Assembly: GCA_944358705.1 (NCBI GenBank)
Contig: CALVRR010000011.1
Coordinates: 1-47,966 of the forward strand
Direction of reading: 5' to 3'
Length of the DNA: 47,966 nucleotides
Origin: an uncultured Bacilli bacterium
GTDB taxonomy: Bacteria; Bacillota_I; Bacilli_A; RF39; UBA660
In this document: positions 39,389 to 47,319 of the stretch, one piece after another
Layout of the letters: each line of letters begins with the position of its first letter
Position numbering within the stretch: position 1 is the first letter of the stretch
The notes under the pieces: model-generated
The model's input: only the letters and a program-made list of their open reading frames with translations
Databases searched by the model: none
Told to the model about the DNA's origin: nothing
Program-made: the position numbers and the translations under genes

Positions 39389-40473
39389 CAGGAGGACCTT
39401 GTGCTGGAAAAACAACAGCCATCCAAGAAATAGAAAAAGAGTTTACAGAAAAAGGATATCAAGTATTAATCGTACCAGAAGCTGCAACAATACTAATTAA
39501 TAGTGGAATAAGACCATTTGGTAATTTTGCAACAGACATAGTAGAATTTCAAAAACAGGTAATTACTTTACAAATGAGTCTAGAAAATATTGCCGAAGAA
39601 GTAGCTAGTAAAAATAATTATCCAACGATTATTTTATGTGACAGAGGAATATTAGATGATAAAGCCTATGTTACTAAAAAAGAGTGGCAAAATTTATTAA
39701 AAGACTTTTCGAAAAAAGAATTTGACTTAATGAATCGTTACGATTTAGTTCTTCACCTAAGAACAGCAGCCTTAGGAAAAGAAGAATTTTATACGTTAGA
39801 TAATAATAACGCAAGAACAGAAACTGCCGAAGAAGCAAGAGAAAAAGACAAAAAGACCTTAGAAGGATGGCTAGGTCATGAAAATTTAAAAATTATTGGA
39901 AATGAAAGTTCATTCGAAGAAAAAATTAATCAAGTAGTAAAAGAAATATATCATAGCCTAGAAAAACCATACCCAATTCAAATTCAAAGAAAATATCTTA
40001 TAGATAAAGTGGACTTATCGAAAATAGATGAAGTAAAATTAGTAAAATTATCTATCGAACAATATATGATAGAAAGTGGAAATATAGAATATATTTACAG
40101 GAAAACAGGAAAAGAGGAAGAAGAAAAATACACATTAATTACAAAAATGGACACAGATATCAATAATGAAAGAATTACAACTAGAAGAAATATTAGTGAA
40201 GAAGAATATTATGGAAATATATCAGGAGAAGCACCAATTAAGAAAACAAGATATTGTTTTGAATATGAAAATCAATATTTTAGATTAGATATTTTTGAAA
40301 ATGGATTACAAATGTTAGAAATAGAACCAACCACAAGAGAAGATAAAATTAGTATTCCAACATTTATTAAGGTAAAACAAGAAGTAACCGAAGATAAAAA
40401 TTACAGAAATAGCACTTTATATAAAGGAATGAACCAAAGGGTAGAAAAAGGAGTAGAAAAGAAGAAAGTATAG
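39358..40473 (+). CDS. NadR/Ttd14-like P-loop kinase fused to a CYTH-like domain
   Basis: 371 aa. Residues 1-190: VLTGGPCAGKTTAIQEIEKE (Walker A), PEAATILINSG, and LCDRGILDDKAYV (Walker B with the D-R-G pattern), the AAA_28/NadR-type kinase. Residues about 200-365: IQIQRKYLIDKVD, then TRYCFEYENQYFRLDIF and IEPTTREDKISIPTFIKV, a CYTH (triphosphate-tunnel) domain whose ExExK is changed to QxQxRK. This pairing matches the eukaryotic Ttd14 layout. The substrate is unknown; a nucleoside or NMN-type phosphotransfer is a guess. Overlaps tdk by 31 bases, so coupled. Confidence 0.82.
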   Translation: MYQAKRKIVLTGGPCAGKTTAIQEIEKEFTEKGYQVLIVPEAATILINSGIRPFGNFATDIVEFQKQVITLQMSLENIAEEVASKNNYPTIILCDRGILDDKAYVTKKEWQNLLKDFSKKEFDLMNRYDLVLHLRTAALGKEEFYTLDNNNARTETAEEAREKDKKTLEGWLGHENLKIIGNESSFEEKINQVVKEIYHSLEKPYPIQIQRKYLIDKVDLSKIDEVKLVKLSIEQYMIESGNIEYIYRKTGKEEEEKYTLITKMDTDINNERITTRRNISEEEYYGNISGEAPIKKTRYCFEYENQYFRLDIFENGLQMLEIEPTTREDKISIPTFIKVKQEVTEDKNYRNSTLYKGMNQRVEKGVEKKKV

Positions 40474-40498
40474 TCTAGGAAAACATCAAAAAACGTAG

Positions 40499-40504
40499 TA
40501 TAAT
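40499..40504 (+). promoter_or_regulatory. -10 box (TATAAT)
   Basis: TAGTATAAT, 26 bases before ATG 40530; no clear -35. Confidence 0.5.
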
Positions 40505-40529
40505 GTAACAAGCGAAAAGGATGTGTAAA

Positions 40530-41411
40530 ATGGAACGATTTAAAAAAGCGAAAAAGGCTAGTATTTTAGGAATTATTGGTAATATTATATTATTACTATT
40601 AAAAGCAACCATCGGGTTTCTTACAAATAGTAGATCGATGATAGCAGATGCGACCAATAGTGCCGGAGATATCTTCTCGTCATTCATGACTTTAATTGGA
40701 AATAAAATTGCCTCAAAACCATCTGATGAAGACCACAACTTAGGACATGGAAAAGCAGAATATATTTATTCTCTATTAATTAGTATTGCAATGATAGTAA
40801 TGGGATTAACCGTTGCTGCTGATTCCCTAAAATCATTATTGACAAAACAACAATTTACATTCTCTGCCTGGTTAATCATCATATGTATTATTACCATAAT
40901 AACCAAATTGGCTTTATACTTATATACCAGAAACATCGCCAAAAAGTATAATAATTTACTAATGAAAGCAAACTGCAAAGATCATAGAAATGACTGTATT
41001 GTAACAACACTAAACTTAGTTGCCATAGTATTAGGAAGTCAAGGAATTTATTTTGTCGATGGCATCGTAGGTATAGGAATTTCCATTTGGATTATGATAA
41101 CAGGAATTACTATTTTTAAAGAAAGCTATGATGTATTAATGGATAAATCCATTGATAATAAAACAAAAGAACTAGTATATGAAATTATAAAAGACCATGA
41201 TACCGTAAAAGGAATCAAAGATTTTCATTCAGCACCGGTAGGATATCAATATCAAATATTTTTTACTATTCAAGTAGATGGAAATCTAAAAACATTTGAA
41301 AGTCATAAAATTGCCAATCACTTAGAAAAAGAAATCACAGAAAAAATTCCAGAAGTATTTTTAACCGTGATTCATGTAGATCCTATTCAAATTCATGAAA
41401 AGAAGGCTTAA
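40530..41411 (+). CDS. Cation diffusion facilitator (CDF) transporter
   Basis: 293 aa, six membrane helices (about 10-215) then a cytoplasmic alpha-beta domain (about 215-293). The transport-site residues lie in SMIADATNSAGD (helix 2) and KDHRNDCIVT (helix 5). The GHGKAEYI segment between helices 2 and 3 is the CDF signature. CDF proteins export Zn2+, Fe2+, Mn2+ or similar against a proton gradient; this one's metal is not readable, and Asn in place of His in helix 2 could favour Mn or Fe. ATG 40530 fits AAAAGGA; the ATG 9 bases earlier abuts the RBS. Confidence 0.92.
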   Translation: MERFKKAKKASILGIIGNIILLLLKATIGFLTNSRSMIADATNSAGDIFSSFMTLIGNKIASKPSDEDHNLGHGKAEYIYSLLISIAMIVMGLTVAADSLKSLLTKQQFTFSAWLIIICIITIITKLALYLYTRNIAKKYNNLLMKANCKDHRNDCIVTTLNLVAIVLGSQGIYFVDGIVGIGISIWIMITGITIFKESYDVLMDKSIDNKTKELVYEIIKDHDTVKGIKDFHSAPVGYQYQIFFTIQVDGNLKTFESHKIANHLEKEITEKIPEVFLTVIHVDPIQIHEKKA

Positions 41412-41425
41412 TAAGCCTTTTTATT
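41403..41425 (+). terminator. Rho-independent terminator
   Basis: AAGGCTT pairs with AAGCCTT around AAT, followed by T. It overlaps the transporter stop. Confidence 0.8.
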
Positions 41426-41469
41426 GTGAAATTTTATTTAAAAATCTACAAAAAGAAAAGAAAAAAAGT

Positions 41470-41475
41470 TATAAT
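41470..41475 (+). promoter_or_regulatory. -10 box (TATAAT)
   Basis: TTATAATAATAAAG, with the RBS AAGGAG a few bases on. Confidence 0.45.
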
Positions 41476-41498
41476 AATAAAGAAGGAGTTTGTGCAGT

Positions 41499-42197
41499 AT
41501 GGATCAAGAGAAAATAGGAAAATTTATTTTAGATTTACGAAAAAAAAATCAAATGACACAAAAAGAATTTGCTGACAGATTAAATGTTACTGCACAAGCA
41601 GTATCGAAATGGGAAAATGGTAGGGGAATACCAGATATTGAAATATTACAAAAGATAAGTACGGAATTTAATATAGATATTAACAGTATTTTAAAAGGAA
41701 AAAATCAAAAAAGAAAAATATCCAAAAAATATATAATAATTATATTGTTATTATTTTTAATATTAATAATCACAATATATTCCTTTTTATTCCCTAAAGA
41801 TTACAATTTCACAGATGTAACTTCAGCAAGCAAAGAATTTAATGTTAGTGGAGTAGCCGCTTATTCGAAAGCAAAGAATTCCATCTATATATCACAAATT
41901 GAATACCTAGAAGGAGAAAAAGAAGAAAAATATGTGGGAATGGAATGTATTCTTTATGAAAGTCACGATAATTTAGAAGAAAAAGTATCCCAGTGTGGAT
42001 CATTAAAAGAAGAAAAACAAAGTCCTAAGACACTATCTGAGTTATTAAAAGAAACCGAATTTAAAGTAGAAAACTTTTCTTGTACCAATCACAACATAAA
42101 AAATAGCAACTTATATATTAGTATCAATTTATTAGATACCAATAACAAAGTAACTACTTATAAAATCCCTTTACAATTGACAGGAAGTTGTAACTAA
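41499..42197 (+). CDS. Membrane-anchored XRE-family HTH regulator
   Basis: 232 aa. Residues about 1-65 are a helix-turn-helix of the XRE type (RKKNQMTQKEFADRLNVTAQAVSKWENGRGIPDIEIL). One membrane helix follows at about 75-95 after a basic linker, then an extracytoplasmic domain of about 135 residues with Cys near 146, 161 and 197, which could form disulfides. This layout suggests a regulator that senses a condition outside the membrane. ATG 41499 is preferred, with AAGGAG 10 bases before; a TTG 9 bases earlier is in frame. Confidence 0.88.
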   Translation: MDQEKIGKFILDLRKKNQMTQKEFADRLNVTAQAVSKWENGRGIPDIEILQKISTEFNIDINSILKGKNQKRKISKKYIIIILLLFLILIITIYSFLFPKDYNFTDVTSASKEFNVSGVAAYSKAKNSIYISQIEYLEGEKEEKYVGMECILYESHDNLEEKVSQCGSLKEEKQSPKTLSELLKETEFKVENFSCTNHNIKNSNLYISINLLDTNNKVTTYKIPLQLTGSCN

Positions 42198-42240
42198 ACG
42201 TAGCGTTTACCTAATTAAACGTGGCGTTTATTTTTTTTTT
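42195..42240 (+). terminator. Tandem 15-bp palindromes and terminator
   Basis: TAAACGTAGCGTTTA (42195-42209) and TAAACGTGGCGTTTA (42216-42230), each a self-complementary hairpin with a 3-base loop. The second is followed by ten T. The two can also pair with each other through the CGTTTA/TAAACG arms, an alternative hairpin. Confidence 0.75.
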
Positions 42241-42281
42241 AGAGAATTTTTTTGTATACTAAAAAAAAGGAGAGAAAAAGT

Positions 42282-44252
42282 ATGACTAAAAAGAAACAGA
42301 AAAAAAACAAATCAAAAAAAATAATATTAACTATAATAGCAATAGTATTGATAGTTGTTATTGGAATGTTATTGGTGTTAAATAATTTATCCACAGAAAA
42401 AGAGAAATTAGCAGTAACAAAAAGTCTAAGAGCAGAACAACAAGAACTAGAAAAAGAATTTACAAGCGAAGGATATACCTTAGAAAATTCAAATATCATT
42501 GTAGATCCATATAATAATTCTCCATTAACAGCCTTAGTTATTTTTGAAACAGAAAAAAAAGAAAAAGTAAAAGTAACGATTGAAGGAGAAGATGATTTAA
42601 CAACTTATACGCATGAGTTTGAAAAAGAAAAAGTTCATTATATTCCAGTCTATGGTTTGTATGCTGGAAAAGAAAATAAAGTAATAATCGAATGTGGAAA
42701 GGAGAAAAAAGAACTAAAGATTAAAACAAAAGAACTTCCAGAGGATTTTGTTTTACCAACTTCCGTAGAAAAAGAAGAATCAAAATTAACGAATGACTTA
42801 TATTTCTTTACGCCATCTAGTAGTGGATATACTTGTGCTTATGATACCAATGGAGATGTTCGCTGGTATTTAACAAATGATGCAACTTGGAAAATAGATA
42901 GATTAGAAAATGGTCATTTATTAGTAAGTACCGAACGACTAGTAAATAGTCCATACTATCTAACCGGTTTATATGAAATGGATATGTTAGGTAAAATCTA
43001 TGTAGAATATAGTCTACCTGGAGGATATCATCATGATTACTATGAAATGCCAAATGGTAATTTATTAGTGGCTAGTGATAACTTCAATAGTGGCGAAGGA
43101 ACGGTAGAAGATTATATTGTAGAATTAGATAGAAAGACAGGAAATATTGTAAAAAGTATCGACTTAAAAGATATTTTAAACATGGAAGATGGAAAAAGTG
43201 AAAACTGGGTAGATTATGACTGGTTCCATAACAATTCTGTTTGGTACGATGAAAAGACCAATTCCATTACTTTATCTGGTAGACACCAAGATGCTGTAAT
43301 TAATATTAATTACGATACAGAAAAACTAAATTGGATTATCGGAGATCCTACGAATTGGAGTGAAGAATATCAAAAATATTTCTTTACACCAGTAGGAGAT
43401 GATTTTGAATGGCAATGGAGTCAGCATGCCGCAATGATTACTCCAGAAGGTTATGTATTTATCTTCGATAATGGAAATAATAAATCCAAAGAAAAAAAAG
43501 AATATGTAGATGCGGAAGACAGTTATTCCAGAGGGGTTATGTATAAAATCGATACTAAAAAAATGACGATTGAACAAATATGGGAATATGGAAAAGAAAG
43601 AGGTAGTGAATTTTATTCTCCATATATTTCAGATGTAGATTATTTAGAAAAAGATCATTATATCGTTCACTCAGGTGGTATTGTTTATGTAGATGGAAAA
43701 AACTCAAATCAACCAGCAGGACTTGGTGGAGCTGACGAATTAGTAAGTGATACAGTAGAAATACTAGATAATGAAGTGGTTTTTGAAATAAAACTTCCAA
43801 ACAATAACTACCGAGTAGAAAAAATGTCTTTATATAGCACAGATACTTATGAACGAAAAGAAGCAGAAGTAAAAGGGAGTTTAGGAGAAACCAAAGTAGA
43901 TAAAACAAGATTCGGTTTTATAACAAATGCCAAAGAAATAGATAAAGAATATAAAAGTCATGACATAAAGATAAAAAATGAAGAGGATAGAATAGAAATA
44001 AAAGGTAGATTTAAACGAGGCGTTGAAGTAAAAGCCATTCTTTATCAAAATGGTAAAATAAAAGAATATGAAATTCCAATCAGTAAACGACCTTATACCG
44101 CTATGTGTGTAGATATCTTTACCGAAGAAGAAAATAAAAATGGAATTGTAGTTACTAAATATATAAACAAAGAAAATTTATCAGGAAGATATTCTCTTTA
44201 TATACAAATTAATGATACAATATACAAGACGAATAAATACATAGAAGGGTAG
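42282..44252 (+). CDS. Aryl-sulfate sulfotransferase (AssT-like), membrane-anchored
   Basis: 656 aa. An N-terminal helix (about 14-35) anchors a large extracytoplasmic domain. An N-terminal beta-sandwich segment (about 60-150) is followed by a six-bladed-propeller-type core (about 160-520): YTCAYDTNGDVRWYL, GYHHDYYEMPNGNLLVASDN, DWFHNNSVWYDEKTNSITLS, GRHQDAVI (catalytic His candidate) and QWSQHAAMITPEG. AssT moves a sulfuryl group between phenolic compounds without PAPS. Only three Cys are present. It is directly followed by a membrane thioredoxin-like gene. ATG 42282 sits after AAGGAGAG. Confidence 0.85.
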   Translation: MTKKKQKKNKSKKIILTIIAIVLIVVIGMLLVLNNLSTEKEKLAVTKSLRAEQQELEKEFTSEGYTLENSNIIVDPYNNSPLTALVIFETEKKEKVKVTIEGEDDLTTYTHEFEKEKVHYIPVYGLYAGKENKVIIECGKEKKELKIKTKELPEDFVLPTSVEKEESKLTNDLYFFTPSSSGYTCAYDTNGDVRWYLTNDATWKIDRLENGHLLVSTERLVNSPYYLTGLYEMDMLGKIYVEYSLPGGYHHDYYEMPNGNLLVASDNFNSGEGTVEDYIVELDRKTGNIVKSIDLKDILNMEDGKSENWVDYDWFHNNSVWYDEKTNSITLSGRHQDAVININYDTEKLNWIIGDPTNWSEEYQKYFFTPVGDDFEWQWSQHAAMITPEGYVFIFDNGNNKSKEKKEYVDAEDSYSRGVMYKIDTKKMTIEQIWEYGKERGSEFYSPYISDVDYLEKDHYIVHSGGIVYVDGKNSNQPAGLGGADELVSDTVEILDNEVVFEIKLPNNNYRVEKMSLYSTDTYERKEAEVKGSLGETKVDKTRFGFITNAKEIDKEYKSHDIKIKNEEDRIEIKGRFKRGVEVKAILYQNGKIKEYEIPISKRPYTAMCVDIFTEEENKNGIVVTKYINKENLSGRYSLYIQINDTIYKTNKYIEG

Positions 44253-44259
44253 TAATAAA

Positions 44260-44748
44260 ATGAATAACGAAAGTAAAAAAGAAAGTAAATTAATAATTAT
44301 TTGTATATGTATAATAGCAGTTGTTCTAATAGCTTTAATAGGAATTGCCTACTTACAAAGAGGGAATGTAACAAGAACTCTAAAAAAACAAACCACGAGT
44401 GACATAAAATATGATAAAGAAAAATTAAATATTTATTTCTTCTGGGGAGATGGATGTGAGCATTGTGAAGCCTTGATTAGCTTTTTAAATTCCTTAACAG
44501 AAGACTATGATAAATATTTTGATTTGTATACCTTAGAAGTTTGGTACAATGAAGACAACAATAAATTAATGACAGAATTAACAGAAGAGCTTGGAAAAGA
44601 AGTAAAAGGGATTCCTTGCTTAATAATTGGAGATCAAGTATTTAGTGGTTTTTCTGAGGATATGAAAGAAGATATCAAAAAAGCAATCAAAAAAGAATAC
44701 AAGGAAAATCCACAATACGATGTCTATAAAGAATATAAGAAAAATTAG
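44260..44748 (+). CDS. Membrane-anchored thioredoxin-fold protein
   Basis: 162 aa. One membrane helix (about 10-30), then a thioredoxin domain with FWGDGCEHCEALIS (CEHC redox site, about 68-71) and the cis-Pro block VKGIPCLIIGDQVFSG (about 124-139). The Cys next to cis-Pro (I-P-C) is unusual; it is most often Thr or Val. The helix places it outside the membrane, where it could make or break disulfides in exported proteins. It lies 8 bases after the sulfotransferase gene, whose three Cys are possible clients. A terminator follows. Confidence 0.85.
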   Translation: MNNESKKESKLIIICICIIAVVLIALIGIAYLQRGNVTRTLKKQTTSDIKYDKEKLNIYFFWGDGCEHCEALISFLNSLTEDYDKYFDLYTLEVWYNEDNNKLMTELTEELGKEVKGIPCLIIGDQVFSGFSEDMKEDIKKAIKKEYKENPQYDVYKEYKKN

Positions 44749-44771
44749 CATGAAAACTCATGCTTTTTTTG
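44747..44771 (+). terminator. Rho-independent terminator
   Basis: GCATGA pairs with TCATGC around AAAC, then seven T. Confidence 0.85.
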
Positions 44772-44797
44772 TGATAGTTTACTAAAAAAGGGATTTT

Positions 44798-44806
44798 TGC
44801 TATACT
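44798..44806 (+). promoter_or_regulatory. Extended -10 promoter (TGCTATACT)
   Basis: TG-C-TATACT, 26 bases before ATG 44833. Confidence 0.55.
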
Positions 44807-44832
44807 ATTGGATGTGAAAGTAGGAAAAAAAT

Positions 44833-45372
44833 ATGCATATAATAGGACATTTTAAAACGATAACTAGCCATCGTCTAAAAGTAATGAATATGTGTTTTCG
44901 TTGTGGTCTTCCATGGCGAGGAATAACCCATGATTTATCAAAATATTCACCTACCGAATTTTGGGAAGGGGCGAAATATTATGTAGGAGTTCACTCTCCA
45001 ATTGCAGAGTGTAGAAAAAAAACAGGCAAAAGCGTAGCTTGGCTCCATCATAAAGGACATAATCCTCATCATCCAGAATACTGGGTAGATTATAATGGTC
45101 CAGTTATGATGCCATATCCATATGTAGTAGAAAGTATTTGTGATAGAATAGCCGCTGGAAAAACCTATAAAAAAGAGAATTTTGATCAGACCAAGCCATT
45201 ACAATATTGGTATGACCATATTAATTTTTCCCCAGTACACGAAAAAACGAAAGAGTTTTTTGAATATGTATTAACGGATTTAGCCAAGTATGGAGAAAAA
45301 TATATTTTAAATAAAAAGTATATGAAAACAACTTATGAAAAAATATGCGGACCGATAAAAGAGAGAAAGTAG
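44833..45372 (+). CDS. DUF5662 family protein
   Basis: 179 aa. Rich in His, Tyr and Trp, with THDLSKYSPTEFWEGAKYYV, WLHHKGHNPHHPEYWVDYNG and the end FEYVLTDLAKYGEKYILNK. This is the DUF5662 pattern. The spaced His and Asp (THDLSKY, HHKGHNPHH) resemble a metal-binding, HD-like helical hydrolase, but the activity is unknown. The next gene starts 7 bases after the stop, so the run to 47278 is one operon of small enzymes. Confidence 0.85.
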   Translation: MHIIGHFKTITSHRLKVMNMCFRCGLPWRGITHDLSKYSPTEFWEGAKYYVGVHSPIAECRKKTGKSVAWLHHKGHNPHHPEYWVDYNGPVMMPYPYVVESICDRIAAGKTYKKENFDQTKPLQYWYDHINFSPVHEKTKEFFEYVLTDLAKYGEKYILNKKYMKTTYEKICGPIKERK

Positions 45373-45379
45373 GAAAATT

Positions 45380-46012
45380 ATGATAGAGGAATTATATGAA
45401 AAATATGATAAACTGCAAAAGAAATATGGGGATAAATCACTAAATTCCATATACTTTGGAGGAAAGAAAGAAAATCCGAATCTATGTTTTGTCTTCATGA
45501 ATCCAACGGCAGGAAATATCGCCGCAGAAAAATCCTGGGATGGACCAAGATATCCATGGCTTGGAACAAAAATTGTTTGGAAGTTATTTCATGAATTAAA
45601 CCTAATCGATGATGATATTTTCGAAGAAATACAAAAGAAAAAGAAAAAAGATTGGACAAAAGAATTTAGTGAAAAAGTTTATCAAAATATAGAAGAACAT
45701 AATGTTTATATTACAAATCTTGCCAAGTGTACGCAGGTGGATGCTAGACCTCTAAAAGATGAAGTATTTAAAAACTATTTAAAATTATTTAAAAAAGAAA
45801 TGAATATCATAAATCCCAAAAGAATCATCCTATTTGGAAACCAAGTATCTTCGATTGTTTTAAATGAAAAAATCAAAGTATCCGAAGTCAGAAAAAAGAA
45901 ATTTTTAAAAGATGGTCATGAATATTATTCTGTTTTTTATCCCGTAGGAAATGGAAGATTTAATATGGATAAATCGATAGAAGATATTCTATATATTCAA
46001 GGGTTGGAGTAG
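45380..46012 (+). CDS. Uracil-DNA glycosylase family protein
   Basis: 210 aa. CFVFMNPTAGNIAAEKSWDG is the UDG-type motif 1 (G/N-x-x-P loop) and FYPVGNGRFN occupies motif 2, with RIILFGNQVSSIVL as the central strand-helix. The long Lys-rich insert (about 90-105) is not typical. It should excise deaminated or damaged bases. It is a second UDG-superfamily protein in the window besides the SMUG2-like one and differs clearly in sequence. Next to MutT and an EEP hydrolase it looks like a DNA/nucleotide maintenance operon. Confidence 0.8.
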   Translation: MIEELYEKYDKLQKKYGDKSLNSIYFGGKKENPNLCFVFMNPTAGNIAAEKSWDGPRYPWLGTKIVWKLFHELNLIDDDIFEEIQKKKKKDWTKEFSEKVYQNIEEHNVYITNLAKCTQVDARPLKDEVFKNYLKLFKKEMNIINPKRIILFGNQVSSIVLNEKIKVSEVRKKKFLKDGHEYYSVFYPVGNGRFNMDKSIEDILYIQGLE

Positions 46013-46016
46013 GACT

Positions 46017-46487
46017 ATGAAAAAATTACAGACAACATTATTAATATTAAGAAAAGATAATAAAATATTACTAGCTAGAAAGAAACGTGGCTTTGGATTC
46101 GGAAAATGGAATGGAGTCGGTGGGAAAGTAGAAGAAAAGGAAACTCCAGAAGAAGCGATGATTAGGGAAACACAGGAAGAAATTTCAGTAACACCAATCG
46201 AATATGAAAAAATAGGTATCATAAGATTTGTAGAATACATCAAAGAAGAGCTAACAACGAACGATATGCATCTTTATATCGCAACAAAATGGCAAGGAGT
46301 TCCAAAAGAAAGCGAAGAAATGCAACCAAAATGGTTTTCTATAAATAATTTACCCTGGGAGGAAATGTTTAGTGATGATAAATATTGGTTGCCACTAGTT
46401 CTAAAAGGAAAGAAATTAGATGCATTCTTTGAATATGACAAAAATTGGAATTTACAAAAACAGGAGGTAAAGGAGAAGAAAGAATGA
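46017..46487 (+). CDS. MutT-type Nudix hydrolase (8-oxo-dGTP diphosphatase-like)
   Basis: 156 aa with an intact Nudix box, GGKVEEKETPEEAMIRETQEE (G-x5-E-x7-R-E-x-x-E-E), at about residues 37-58. The N-terminal LILRKDNKILLARKKRGFG and the WNGVGGK approach are like MutT. It would hydrolyse oxidised dGTP. The stop overlaps the next ATG (ATGA), so it is translationally coupled to the EEP gene. Confidence 0.88.
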   Translation: MKKLQTTLLILRKDNKILLARKKRGFGFGKWNGVGGKVEEKETPEEAMIRETQEEISVTPIEYEKIGIIRFVEYIKEELTTNDMHLYIATKWQGVPKESEEMQPKWFSINNLPWEEMFSDDKYWLPLVLKGKKLDAFFEYDKNWNLQKQEVKEKKE

Positions 46488-47278
46488 GATTAGTAGATTT
46501 AAATATAGGGATAAAACTAGATAATAATGACAAAGTAATTTCATTTCTAAAAGAAAAAAATGCTGACATTATCACTTTACAAGAAGTGATGCGTGGGATA
46601 GAGGAAACGGTATACGATAGATATAATAACAGTAAAATTATAAAAGAAAGCTTAAAAGATACGCATCATCATAGTTTCTTTGGACCATTATGGGTAGCCG
46701 ATAAACATATAAAAAATGGGACAATCACCAAAGATTTCGGAGGAATGGCAGAACAAGGAAATGAAATTATTTCAAAATATCCCATAGTAGAAGCAAGTAA
46801 TCAATTTTTTTATAAAAGTTATCAAATTTATAAAGATATAACAGACTTTAAAAAAACAGATCATGCACGAGCAGTAGAACTAGCAATATTAGAAATAAAT
46901 AATAAAAAATTGCAACTATTAAATATTCATGGTATCTGGAATGAAGGTAAAGTAGGGGACGAAAGAACAAAAAAAGAATGTGAGTATTTATTATCCCTAG
47001 TAGAAAAAAATACTGTTCCAACAATTGTTGTAGGGGATTTTAATTTAAATCCGCAAAGTGAAAGTATACAACTACTAAATAAAAAGTTTACGAATCTAAT
47101 AGAAAAATATAACATCCCATCAACCAGACCACAGGTAAAAGATGGACTAGAAATAGGAAATAAGATTGATGATTACATATTTATAAATGATAAAATAAAA
47201 GTAAATAATTTTGAAGTCGAAGTAACAGAAGTATCCGACCATTTTCCATTAATATTAGATTTTGAAATAATTGATTAA
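46484..47278 (+). CDS. Endonuclease/exonuclease/phosphatase (EEP) family protein
   Basis: 264 aa. LKEKNADIITLQEVMRG (metal-binding Glu, about 31), VVGDFNLNPQSESIQLL (D-x-N block, about 186-200) and VTEVSDHFPLILDF (S-D-H-x-P ending) are the classic EEP signature residues. It hydrolyses phosphodiester bonds of DNA, RNA or lipids; the substrate is unknown. ATG 46484 matches GGTAAAGGAGAAG and the ATGA overlap; the open frame upstream is only the MutT tail read in another frame. Confidence 0.9.
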   Translation: MRLVDLNIGIKLDNNDKVISFLKEKNADIITLQEVMRGIEETVYDRYNNSKIIKESLKDTHHHSFFGPLWVADKHIKNGTITKDFGGMAEQGNEIISKYPIVEASNQFFYKSYQIYKDITDFKKTDHARAVELAILEINNKKLQLLNIHGIWNEGKVGDERTKKECEYLLSLVEKNTVPTIVVGDFNLNPQSESIQLLNKKFTNLIEKYNIPSTRPQVKDGLEIGNKIDDYIFINDKIKVNNFEVEVTEVSDHFPLILDFEIID

Positions 47279-47283
47279 AGATA

Positions 47284-47292
47284 TGTTATAAT
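47284..47292 (+). promoter_or_regulatory. Extended -10 promoter (TGTTATAAT)
   Basis: TG-T-TATAAT, 27 bases before ATG 47320. Confidence 0.6.
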
Positions 47293-47319
47293 AATTCTAA
47301 CAAAGAAGGAGGCTACAAT

